This document shows positions 24,366 through 34,875 of a stretch of 64,000 nt of DNA, piece after piece (the stretch's first letter is position 1; the number at the start of each line of letters is the position of its first letter). The notes below the pieces were generated by a model. It did not search any database and was not told where the DNA came from. It saw only the letters and a program-made list of their open reading frames with translations. Where the stretch lies: positions 189,943,147 to 190,007,146 of the forward strand of contig CM060953.1 of NCBI GenBank assembly GCA_030765055.1. Direction: 5' to 3'. Made by a program: the position numbers and the translations under genes. The stretch comes from Mantis religiosa (taxonomy: Eukaryota > Arthropoda > Insecta > Mantodea > Mantidae).

Positions 24366-25418
24366 TTGATGCATATACACAGGACGTATCTGTACAGCAA
24401 ATCGACCACTCCCACGAGTAGTCTCCACAGTTTATTTTTAGAATTTTTATCTGCCTATACAGACCGTATTTTAATTTATACTGACGGTTCAAAAAGCTCT
24501 GCTGGTGTGGGATGTGCATATGTCCATGGGGCCGAACCCTTTACATTCGGTCTCCATGGCAGCACTCCAATCTACACTACCGAGCTCCCACGTCATACAT
24601 CGAGCCCTTTTATATATTCACCGCCGAAGGTTGGGCAATTGCCTTATACTCAGCGATTCCCTTAGCGCACTTCAGAGCCTTCGTGACCTGTGCAGCCAAC
24701 ACACCCTTGTACAGAGTATCCAGGACGCCCTCGACGTTTTACACGCCTCTGGGTTTAGCGTGGTATATGCCTGGGTTCCTGGTCCAGTGTGAACATCCCT
24801 GTCGTGCTCTAGGAAGACTTTCGGCTCGTGCGGAGAGGGTACTCTCATGCTGGTGCAGTGAGTGTTCTGCTCTCCGCCGCAACAAACTTAGAGAGATAAA
24901 GGAGCTTCCGATTCCCTGGGCCACTTCCTCTCGTGCATCCCAGCGGGAGGAAGTTGTTTTAGCTCGTTTCCGTATTGGTCACTGCTATTTTAATCACAAT
25001 TGATTACTTACCCGGACCCCAGAACCGGTTTGCCCCCTGAGCGGCTGCTACCTGACGGTCCAACACGTAGTTTTAGACTGTTTTAGATTAGCACAACTCC
25101 GCCGGTCCCTCCAGCTGCCGGCCAGCTCGGCAGAGACACTGGCGGATGACGAGACAGAGGTGACCAGGTTTTAGCTTTCTTCTTATCTTTAAATTTTAGA
25201 ATATAGGTCGAAACCATTTGGGCGTTTTAGTCATTTTAGCCTTTTACCGGTTTTGAGTTTTCTTTTAGCGTGTGAGGCACTGTTTTATATAATTTTTATC
25301 TGAATGACAATCTTTTTAACACTTTACCTCGTTTTATTCTTTTCAGCACTTTAAAGGCACTTATAACCTTGTAGTTGAGCGTCCTTAAACCCAAACATCA
25401 TCATCATCATAGGGTGTA
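24366..25418 (+). pseudogene. LINE 3' end: RNase H domain and C-terminal region (I/Jockey-type)
   Basis: The frame reads IYTDGSKSSAGVGCAY (first RNase H Asp), then IYTTEL (Glu), then after a frameshift LILSDSLSALQSL (third acidic residue) and VVYAWVPG. A later frame reads EEVVLARFRIGHCYF and TPEPVCPLSGCYLTVQHVVL, the Cys/His tail usual after RNase H in I-type non-LTR elements. Several frame breaks make it dead. A short CAT repeat ends the copy near 25418. It is 5'-truncated. Confidence 0.82.
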
Positions 25419-26639
25419 TCGAAACGCCACCGACTGAATATATAGAAGTAGTAATTTAGCTTCTATGAGACACATATAGATAGTTGTTACCGCCAATATA
25501 GCAGCATAAAACGCTCCAGAATAAGTGTGGATTAGGCATTGACAGGTACAACGCCACGTGCCTCACGCTATTGGAGGTATGTAGCGCAGGAAGGTGATAC
25601 ACCGTACCGCCTGTTGCAGCTATTTGTAAACACAACGACATACTCCACGGTAGAGTGATACTATTAAACATTTCTTTAACTAATGAAACTACAATAAATA
25701 TCTATTCCTTACTCATTTGTTTATGGATGTTTAACGTGTTCCAAAATTCCGTTACAGCCTTCGATAACCGCAAATAAGCTGGTGGAAAGTGCAACTTATA
25801 CATTTTAGAGAGAAGTTAATGTTAGTGAGATAGACGATGCCAGCATTAAATGATAAAAAGAACAGAGAGCAATATTAAAGAATGGTAGATAAAGTTAACC
25901 ACAACTAAATGCCTTATGCAAGTAAACTAACATTTATTTCACTGTGTTTAATATTACTAAACAAAGTATTTCTGACTTAAAAGCAAGCTGTTGATTTTAC
26001 AGTAACTGGTTGAAAGTTATGTACAATTAAGATCATAAGCAAAATGAGCAATGTTAGAACTGTCTATTATCGACTTTTTCACAAGTAACTGCCCTTTGCC
26101 CCATTATCTGAAAGATAGGCTAGGGTCACTGATAAAGAGCAAGCAGTAATGCTTTTGTTTTCATGGCCGGTGCATCCCAATAACAACTTCTGATGTTCGT
26201 ACACTAGTGCTCCTTGCCTCATCAAAAATAATGTAATATTTAATAAGGCATTAAATTATACCTAACAGAAGCTGCGACACCGAAATTAGTATAGTTATAA
26301 ACTACGAAACTGGTATATTCGTGCGGTGTAATTTCGAAACAACGTGTGTATATATAGGCAAGAAACAAAATAGCTAATGAAAAAGTTCGGAATGAAATAT
26401 TGCAGGCCTGTTGAATAACCTTCTCTACCATTTACGAGGTATGAAAACAGAAACATGTAGAAAAAAAAAAGAGGAACTATATTCGCCTCACTTGAACTAG
26501 AAGACTCCATGTCCTAACCCCTCGACCAACAGTGTTAGTAAAGTTCTTATGTAATGCAAGTTAAATACATAGTATGAATTAAAATTATGTATACATTTGG
26601 TATGAATGTAACGGAGCGGAACACCTTGTTCAATGTTCT
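25419..26639. other. No recognised gene
   Basis: AT-rich. Minus-strand open frames of 60-95 residues (for example 25456-25671 and 26240-26510) show no recognisable domain. Confidence 0.5.
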
Positions 26640-27205
26640 CCGTTAAAGATGTATTGTGGGCTACTACGCCATAATAATATATAATAATAAACCATGCGTG
26701 ACATTCCTTAGAAGGCCAAGGACTACCAACCCGACTGGCGATCTCACGCACACTTACGCACGGTAGAGGTGGACCATCATCCAACCGATACGGGGAGAAG
26801 ATGTGGTCAGCATCTCGGCATCTCCAGCCGGTACGTTGGATTCCGTGACCAGGGTCTGTTACCTAGCGTAAGCTCCTCATTTTGCTCAAGAGAAAGCCGG
26901 CCCTCGTAGCCATGGTCGTTAGAACGTATGTCTATAGCGTTCCACCGCGTAGAGGGTCGCGGGTTCAAGTCCCGCCTTGGGCATAGGTATAGGTATAGTG
27001 TATAGCTATGAAAATACAGAAAGCAGATAGGAAAATAAACGGAAACACTAAAAAAACGATTAAACAGGGAAAAGAAAAATATATATCTATATACATAGAT
27101 ATATATTTTATTAAAAAAAAAAAAGATGCTGAGTGGGCACCGGCCCTATATCCGGGACCTAAAAGCCGCACCCCATCTCATCTACTACACCATAGGGGGT
27201 AAATA
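26640..27205 (-). repeat. SINE family S3, split by another SINE
   Basis: Matches the S3 copy at 42545-42894: CTACCAACCCGACTGGCGAT, CATCCAACCGATACGGGGAG and CTAGCGTAAGCTCCTCA run left of the interruption. GATGCTGAGTGGGCACCGG and ATCCGGGACCTAAAA resume at 27126. The interruption is the S4 SINE at 26895-27122. The tRNA-like 5' head is missing here. Confidence 0.75.
26895..27122 (+). repeat. tRNA-like SINE family S4 with poly(A) tail
   Basis: It has an A-box-like TAGCCATGGTCGTTAGAACG and a strong B box GGGTTCAAGTCCC, then a GGTATA-rich body and a run of 12 A. It sits inside the S3 SINE, with a short AAGA duplication at the ends. Confidence 0.6.
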
Positions 27206-27898
27206 TGAACCACATTCGATTTTCTCATTCAAATATTAGGTCTCCCAGGGCTCAATTTACAAATAAATCAATATTTAAATAAAGTTAAAGGCAAACTGTC
27301 GAAGCAGCTATCGTTAAAATATCCTTTCTAGACTATGTTTCATCACTTGCAATAATGCCTAGATTTCAACTGATTGCTTATACAAACTTTAAAATAACAG
27401 AATAAAGATACATAACTGTGGGAGGTTTACGAGGTTAACCCTTTAATGCTATGGTTTCAAATGTGGCATACAAACGTTAAGTATGAAGATAGCTTAAATA
27501 ATAATCCCTTGAACAGCAAAAGGACACCCCAAAATGAGGCTAGTACTTTCCTGACACACATTTGAGCTCAGTGTGTGAGGTTAGGTATGATTACATTAAA
27601 GTACTTACTGCATTAAGAGACTATCACCAAGTTTCTCGGTATATTATCTTTACATTTTACCTTTAATACTCGGTAAACCTTTAATATATCTAACGTTGTT
27701 TGTGATAATGCACCTTAGAAAATTATATAAACAATATCTCTAGGAATACCTTCTGGGCTTGCCCGAATTAAAGCATATCTGAAAAATAGATGAGGTATCT
27801 TCAGTTTATACATGAAGATTTCAATCAACAGCAAAATTCCTATGTTCCGAACTACTTAGAAAAGGTATTGGAAAACAGGAAAAATAAGAAAAGAAAAA
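27206..27898. other. No recognised gene
   Basis: AT-rich sequence without recognised features. Confidence 0.5.
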
Positions 27899-28105
27899 CC
27901 CGCCTTGTAGGCGTGGTGGTAGCATATCTACCTCACGTTCAAGGGGTCCTGAATTCGAATATCGGTCAGGTGAGTTTTACAGGAGTTTTCCCTTATCCTG
28001 TAAGACGAATGTCGGGTAACCCTAAGCTCCATGGACCCCTGACTCATTTGAGCATCATTTCATCCATTCCATTCATCGTCGGATATGACTTAAGGTTGGA
28101 GGATG
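27899..28105 (+). repeat. Full-length tRNA-derived SINE, family S1
   Basis: Head CCCGCCTTGTAGGCGTGGTG with TGGTAGCATATCTACC and B-box-like GAATTCGAATATCGG. The tail runs from TTTTCCCTTATCC through ATGTCGGGTAACCC to GATATGACTTAAGGTTGGAG. This copy shows the head and the satellite-like tail joined in one element. Confidence 0.88.
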
Positions 28106-28242
28106 TAAATTACACAAAAAAACCTATGTTACAGATATTTTCATACAAAATTTTATGTATACCTTGAATTTTCTAGGAATAATATCCCTAGGCTTTTTAA
28201 GACTGATATAAAATATTAGAACATAAACTGTATTATTGTATA

Positions 28243-29390
28243 CGAGGGTGGTCTGAAAAGTTTCCGACCTCAATATGAATATGCCAGCACCTGTAAACAA
28301 AAGCTAGTGAATTTCGTTTTTCATCTGTTGACAGTTACACACCAATATTTTAGCCATTTTGGACGCTCAGTTGTTATGTGTCAGCCGTTTGAGTGAGTTG
28401 ACGTGGGTGTTTTAATTAAAATGGACAAAATCGAGTATCGAGCTGTCATTAAATATTTGTTTTTGAAAGGCTGTACACCTACACAAATCAAAGATAAGTT
28501 GGATTCTGTGTATGGGGACTCCGCACCATCATTTACCTAGTGAAAGTTTGGACAGCTGAATTTAAACGTGGCTGTAAGAGCTTGGGAGACGATGAACGTT
28601 CGGGAAGTCATCGAAAACATCGTCAAAGTTCCCAAATGGTGCTAGACGATCGCCGAATTAAAGTAAAAGAGATAGCAGAGGCTATGAACATGTGAAAAGA
28701 ATGTCTTTATCACATATTAAATCAACATTTACACACGAGAAAGCTGCCCGCGCGTTGGGTGCCGCGTTTGCTCACGCTAGACCAAAAGCATGTTCGAATG
28801 AGCATTTCCAACGCTGTGTTGGCGCAGGTCTGGCACAATGAAACCTAGTTCTGGCTCAGATTAATTACTGTAGATGAAACTTGGATACAGCAGTATACGC
28901 CCATAACAAAAGTACAGTCCAAACAGTGAAATGTATGAACAGGCCCTGAGAAAAGGAAAAACTGTTGTTTTTTGGCTGGGAAAGTGATAATAACTTTTTT
29001 GGAATAGTCATGGAGTTATATTCATCGATTATCTTCAAAAAGGAAAAACCATTGCAGGGGCATAATACGCATCATTACTTGACAAGCTGAAGGCAGAACT
29101 TGCAGAAATACGTCCACATTTGCAGAAAAAGGTAATCCTGTTTCACCAAGACAACGCACCGTCTCACACCTCAGCGGTCGCAATGGCGAAAATCCAGAAA
29201 TTACGGTTTGAACTGCTTCACTCACCAGATCTACCTCCAAGCGACTTCTTTTTGTTGCGTTATCTGAAGATTGGGCTTGGAGGACAGATTTTCGTCAAAT
29301 GAAGAGGCAATCACCTTCCTGATCAATTATTTTGCAGAGGAAAACGCCAAGTACTATTTGGACGTGTTACGTGTTACGTGTTGTGAAGCG
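28243..29390 (+). mobile_element. Decayed mariner, family M1, copy 2
   Basis: Left terminus CGAGGGTGGTCTGAAAAGTT after TA at 28241-28242. Transposase from ATG 28421 (MDKIEYRAVIKYLFLKG), with a stop at TTTACCTAGTGA (28535-28546) and further breaks. The first Asp lies in TVDETW, the second in FHQDNAPSHTS and the third in LPPSDFFL. The last segment (CAKYYLDVL) breaks off in a GTGTTACGTGTTACGTG repeat, and the 3' terminus is missing. As in copy 1, 30 residues lie between the second and third Asp. Confidence 0.88.
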
Positions 29391-30010
29391 GGATGTATGT
29401 AGCTTAGTCCAGTACGTCATGGACAAAGTCAACCTCTCTTTCTCTACTATTACTTGATGAATTCCTTTAAAAATCATGAGGCCCATATATTTGGCGATGA
29501 GGAATATCTATACCAAATTTCAGTATCCTAGTTTTCATACTTTGCTGTTTAAAAAACTTTTTTAACAAATAGTCCGAAGGGCATATTACTGCTCCAAAAT
29601 TAACATAACTTTAAATAGTACAGCACTCAATTTTTTACAGTTGAGCATCATATATCTGTTATGATATTGACCTAAAATTATATTATTATTTCAAGTGGTT
29701 TTGCTACAATAGATTTTTCAATATGTAAAAAATGATATAGTAAACTTTATCCATTTTTTCCAAAATTTATTGTTGGCATACTTAAATATTGAACTATTTC
29801 ATCATAATTCTAGATCAATACATATCTAAAATATGTGTAAAAAATTAAAACCTCCAGCCCTAACAGTTGCTAAGAAAATTGGCTACATATATGAAAATAA
29901 AATTATTTACGACAGAAAGCTTTAGAAAAATTCAATGTTATCATTTCACTGGAATGCATCCACATATTTAAAGCGTTTTTAAATAAAGAGCATTTTATAT
30001 AAAGCAGTAA
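29391..30010. other. No recognised gene
   Basis: Strongly AT-rich, with no domain or repeat recognised before the AT microsatellite. Confidence 0.5.
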
Positions 30011-30012
30011 GA

Positions 30013-30013
<1 letters not shown>

Positions 30014-30061
<48 letters not shown>
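30014..30061. repeat. AT dinucleotide microsatellite
   Basis: About 24 uninterrupted AT pairs. Confidence 0.95.
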
Positions 30062-30068
<7 letters not shown>

Positions 30069-30084
30069 ACAGATAGAGTCAGAC

Positions 30085-30565
30085 TGAAAAATTCAATGCC
30101 ATAGCCGGGATTTAAATCACGGATCTTCTGGTTACCGTCTAGCCGCTCTAACCCTTGAGCTACTATGGCCAACGTGTCGATATGACATTAAATTCTCCAA
30201 CTGAGTCGAGTTTTTCGCGGTAAAGTACTAGGAGTTCTCATAAATACATGAGACAACTACCTTAATGGCAACTTACTATGCTGTAAGTACTTTAAGGCCC
30301 GGGCTTTATAGTTCGGACCACTATTAGGTCAATAGTGTTTAACTATAAAGCCCGGGTCTTAAAGTACTTACAGCATAATAAGTCGCCATTAAGGTAGTTG
30401 TCTCTTGTGTTTATGAGAACTCCTAGTGGTTTACCGGGAACAACTCGAGTCATTTGGAGGATTTAATGTCATGTTGGCACGTTGGCCATAGTAACTCAAT
30501 GGTTTAGAGCGGCTGCACGGTAACCAGAAGATCCGTATTTCAAATCTCGGCTATGTCATTGAATT
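30085..30565. repeat. Large inverted repeat built from tRNA-like repeat family S2
   Basis: Two S2 copies face each other around a spacer near 30318-30345. The left arm reads on the minus strand and the right arm on the plus strand. AAGGCCCGGGCTTTATAGTT on one side pairs with AACTATAAAGCCCGGGTCTT on the other, and similarity continues for about 230 bp per arm through AGTACTTACAGCAT, TTAAGGTAGTTGTC and the tRNA-like segment. Confidence 0.85.
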
Positions 30566-30639
30566 TTTCAGTCTGGCTCTAACCTTTCATAGTGTGTCCT
30601 ACACACGGCTAGTGTGAAAGAACAATTACTTTCCATTAA

Positions 30640-30925
30640 TTGTACCTAATAGTGGTCCGAACTATAAAGCCCGGGCCTTAAAGTACTTACAGCATAGTAA
30701 GTCATCATTAAGGTAGTTGTTTCATGTGTTTATGAGAGCTCCTAGTGGTGTACCGGGAAAAAACTCAAGTCAGTTGGAGAATTTAATGTCATGTCGACAC
30801 GTTGGCCATAGTAGCTCAATGGTTTACAGCGGCTGGAAGATCCGTGTTTCAAATCTCGGCTATGACATTGAATTTTTCAATCTGACTCTATCTTTCCATA
30901 CCTTATCCTACACACGGCCAGCGTG
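30640..30925 (+). repeat. tRNA-like repeat S2, third copy in cluster
   Basis: It repeats the S2 order: TATAAAGCCCGGGCCTTAAA, TTAAGGTAGTTG, GAGAATTTAATGTC, GGCCATAGTAGCTCAATGG and TTGAATTTTTCAATC, then CCTACACACGGC. Part of the anticodon-arm region is deleted (GCGGCTGGAAGATCCGTG). Confidence 0.8.
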
Positions 30926-31742
30926 AAGGAGCAATTATTTCCTATATATAGTTCAGAAAATATCGGTGAATTAAACTGTAATGAAAATGATTTTTACCAT
31001 TTCTCACACCTTGCTTTGCGTGACAGTCAAATGTTTAAGATCTATTGCTATGTTATATGTAGAAACTTTGTTTCTTATATTACGAAAAGAAAAGTGCACA
31101 TTCAAGGAAAGTGTAACTGTTTTATTTCGAAACAATAACAAGAAATTATCTCTGGAGTGGTTAATTCTGAAACAAATATCTGCTTGACATTTAATTGACG
31201 CACATTATTATGTAGTACGGTTTCTTTCATTTTTTATCCCTAAGGGTTTATACGTTGTAGCAATGTCATACAGAGTGAAAACGTCTTCAGAGGTCATTCC
31301 TATAAAATTCAAGATGTGCATTTGTTTTCTGTGGAAAACATCAACATATGCTATTTTTAACTGAATAAAATTTGAATAAATTGGATTTTTTTCCATTTGT
31401 TACAGGTGGCGGATAGTTTAAGTTTATGACACTTTTGTAAAGTGTCCATTTCTAATGCTTGGAGGACACTGAGATTGGATATAAAATTAGAGGTTAACCC
31501 GATTTTTCGTTTATGATTTGCGCTATTGAGAGACAAAAAATTTACCTCTTTTATTTAGTCTGGGAGGTTCAAATCGTGTATTTACAGTGAAATTTCGAGA
31601 CTGAAATCTTAGGCAGAATAAATACGTAATACAGAGTTTAAAATCTCCTCTTTTCGTAGTTGTAAACGCCGCGAAATGTCACAATTATTTTGCACAAACG
31701 ATAATACCCTAGGAAAGCTGTAGTTAATATCCTATAAACAGA
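30926..31742. other. No recognised gene
   Basis: AT-rich. A perfect small hairpin (GACACTTTTGTAAAGTGTC) lies near 31427. The open frames are short and unrecognised. Confidence 0.5.
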
Positions 31743-32686
31743 ACTGGGCAACAACAAAATAATTTTTGAATGTTTTGAGCACTACATAAGGCAATTGCTA
31801 CTAATTTTGGGTTAAGAAAAACAAATATGACAATGGAAAAGTTTTATTAGCTCTAGTTTCTATGATATACGCATATAAGCGGATTGAGAGAAAAGGATAC
31901 ATTTTAATTTCATACATGCTAACAACAATGAAAGTGCATTTGATTTTTTTAACTGCTAAGAGTTCTAAATTCCTGGATAAATACTTCGCAGATAGTCGTG
32001 TCTGAAGAGAATCATGTGGTGGCCTATTGACTTCGTCGTCTATTAGCTTGCCTCTTGTGATGGAGTTCCGCAGAATCCCTATACAAAGACCAACAGTAAT
32101 CCGCAAGCATTACTTCATTCCAACGGTCCTGATATCTTTGTTCCATAACAGAGAGGTCCTGATGGAATCTCTCCCCATGTTCATCACTAACAGCTCCACA
32201 ACTAGGAGGGAAAAAGTCTAGGTGGGAGTGGAGAAAATGGATCTTAAGGGACATGTTGCATCCAAGGCTACGGTATTTTTACAGGGGCACTGTTGCCAAA
32301 TGCTTGAATTGTCATCTCTTTTGTTGTCTAAAAGTCCATGAACAACACCCTTGAAGTCTTCCCAAGCTTCCTTTACTTTCCCCTCCAAAATTTGGTCCAT
32401 TGCAGCATCCTTTACAAGTTCTCTTTTATTTGTGGTCCAAAAAATGCCATCCTTAACTTCTGCAATACTTAATTTCCTAAATTTCTCTCTGTTATTTCAC
32501 AGATGTGCAAACTCACCAAAAAAATTTCCCCCAAATTTAAAATCTTCACAACAACAAATGAAATGTCACTATATCTTCAAAACAAGAGCTAATCTATCAT
32601 TAATATGGTGATTTTGTAATTCAGCAGATGGAAATACATGTAAATTCACTATTTTTAAGCCCGAAACATTTTCATTGTTGCCCAGT
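31743..32686 (-). mobile_element. TIR-bounded element of unassigned superfamily (944 bp)
   Basis: Ends are ACTGGGCAACAA (from 31743) and its reverse complement TTGTTGCCCAGT (to 32686), with looser similarity beyond. I could not see a target duplication. Inside, on the minus strand, are broken frames of a multicopy arthropod protein family (next entry). Confidence 0.6.
31960..32540 (-). pseudogene. Remnant of a multicopy arthropod TE-associated protein
   Basis: Overlapping minus-strand frames read LVKDAAMDQILEGKVKEAWE, then DFKGVVHGLLDNKRDDN, then SLKIHFLHSHLDFFP, GAVSDEHGERFHQDLSVMEQ and LADYCWSLYRD. I recognise the SHLDFFP...GERFHQD...MEKRYQG pattern as one found in many copies in arthropod genomes, but not its biochemical role. 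At least two frameshifts separate the pieces. Its place inside matching terminal repeats suggests it belongs to a DNA transposon. Confidence 0.6.
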
Positions 32687-33234
32687 GTATTTGTTAAAAT
32701 TTTAAAGCCACACACTTGGTGGACACTATTACAGAGAATTATTAGTACACACCCAGCAAAATGCAGAATAATTTATTTCACAGTTCGCTAGGCAGATTAT
32801 AAGTGCTCACAGGTTCTGTATAGAGATGTTTTAAATGTATAATTATTTATTAATGTCACACGAACAAATATTCAAATGGTAATGACAGTTTATTAATAAT
32901 ACCATTTAGGTTATGAAATTTTTATGTAAATGCGATTTGCTAGTGCTTTCCTGGAAAATCAAACATGATTAATGCGCTATTTGTTAATGTCAAACCGTTT
33001 ATCTGTAGAAATCTCATTATACAACATTTATACGTACTTGAATTTTTAATAGAGCTTTGTCTTAATCCATATTATTTCCAGAAATAATTGAAGTAAGAGA
33101 CACGTGTGTTTTTAAGGCAAGGCTACACAGAAAATTCGCCGAAAATGTTGAAAATCGTGGATTTGTTTTGGCATTTTTGGTAGCTTACGGTTTGTAATAA
33201 TACATGGCATGATATTTTTACATCATTTACATTA
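32687..33234. other. No recognised gene
   Basis: AT-rich, nothing recognised. Confidence 0.5.
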
Positions 33235-34060
33235 TTTTTATATCTTACAGCATAGTAAGTCGCCATTAAGGTAGTTGTCTCATGTGTTTATGAGAACTCC
33301 CAGTGGTTTACCGGGAAAAAACACGAGTCAGTTGGAGAATTTGTCATATCGGGACGTTGGCCATAGTAGCTCAATGGTTTCGAGCGGCTGGACGGAGACC
33401 AGAAGATCCGTGGTTCAAATCCCGGCTATGGTATTGAATTCTTCAATCACATTCTACGCTTTCATAATGCGTCCTACACACGGCTAGTGTGAAAGAACAA
33501 ATAATTTCAATTAATTGTACCTAATAGAGGTCCGAACTATGAAGCCCAGGCCTTAAAGTACTTACAGCATAGTAAGTCGTCATTAAGGTAGTTGTCTCAT
33601 GTGTTTATGAGAACTCCTAGTGGTTTACTATAAAGCCCGGGCCTTAAAGTACTTACAGCATAGTAAGTGGCCATTAAGGTAGTTGTCTCATGTGTTTATG
33701 AGAACTCCTAGTGGTTTACTGGGGAAAACACGACTCAGTTGGAGAATTTAATGTCATATCGGCACGTTGGCCATACTAGCTCAAATGGTTAGAGTGGCGG
33801 GAGGGAGACCAGAAGATCCGTGGTTCAAATCCGGCTATGGCATTCTGGATCTAACCTTTCATAGTGCGTGCTACACACTGCTAGTGTGAAAGAACAGTTG
33901 ATATCCATTAATTGTACCTAATAGTGGCCCAAGCTATAAACTATTCTCTCAAATTCTCCGTGGCTCAAATCCCGGTTATGGCATTGAATTTTTCAGTCTG
34001 GCTGTACCCTTTCATAATACGTCCTGCACACTGCTAGGGTGAAAGAACATTTAGCTTCCC
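33235..34060 (+). repeat. Cluster of S2 tRNA-like repeats
   Basis: Three tandem, partly truncated S2 copies (tRNA-like parts near 33360-33430, 33765-33843 and 33955-33985). The first contains GGCCATAGTAGCTCAATGG, GACCAGAAGATCCGTGG and GTTCAAATCCCGGCTATGG. Here the segment GCCATAG...CTATGG can close a 7-bp acceptor-like stem, GCTC/GAGC a D stem and CTGG/CCAG an anticodon stem, so it is tRNA-derived. It is embedded in repeats and lacks U33, so I do not call a functional tRNA. Confidence 0.8.
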
Positions 34061-34267
34061 TGATATTTTTACTATTTGTACCGTTTTAGGACATCAATGA
34101 CAATTTAAAGAGAACTTTGAATTTCGTTAAAAGTAATAATGATTACTTTAAAGTTAATTTTCTAAGAAATTTTTTTTCTAACACTTTTCTGTATGCAAAA
34201 TGCCTCACACGTCAAACTATTTAATTTAACTTACCATAATATGTAATTAAGAAACCTCAAATTATCT

Positions 34268-34289
34268 TTTTTTTTTTTTTTTTTTTTTT
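34268..34289. repeat. Poly(T) run
   Basis: About 22 consecutive T on the plus strand. Confidence 0.9.
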
Positions 34290-34875
34290 GGCAATGCTCG
34301 TGTTTTGGAAATTATATGTTGTTAAGGAATAAAAAGGGTTAATATTTTCAAAATTTTGAGAGCTAAAGCATGGAAAATATTTTAGAAGAAATGCTACAAG
34401 AACATTCGAAAAAATAAGAATGTGGATCTTTTAAAATTGCTCTGTACTAGTCAAAAACTAAAATTCAACTTAAATTTTTAATTCAACTTTTAATTTTTAC
34501 AATATTTTCACAAAAAACAATTTATAATTAATCAACTATTTTCTTTAGCAACGTGAAAATTTGCATGCAAGTTTAAAATTATACTCTAATTATGTGGATA
34601 AATTCTCATAATAACAGGTTTATTATAGAAGTTGAAATTTTGAGTGTAGCCTTATCTTAAATTTAACTTATTGAGAAATAAAATTTGTCATATTTTCCAG
34701 CTCAGAAACGTCGCTCAAGTTTGTAATTTTTCAGCAATCGTTATCAAACTTACCCTCTATGCATATAAAAGCACTTTTAAAAAAGTGGTTGGTGAGTACC
34801 TCGTTATTCAACATAATTCAAATATAAAAGATGGTTAATTACGAAACTGATGAATAAATTAATGTTTCAAACATG

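Noticed and set aside
33360..33430. A functional tRNA gene in S2
   Set aside because: It can fold approximately as a tRNA but lacks U33, has a T-stem mismatch and occurs in many repeat copies.
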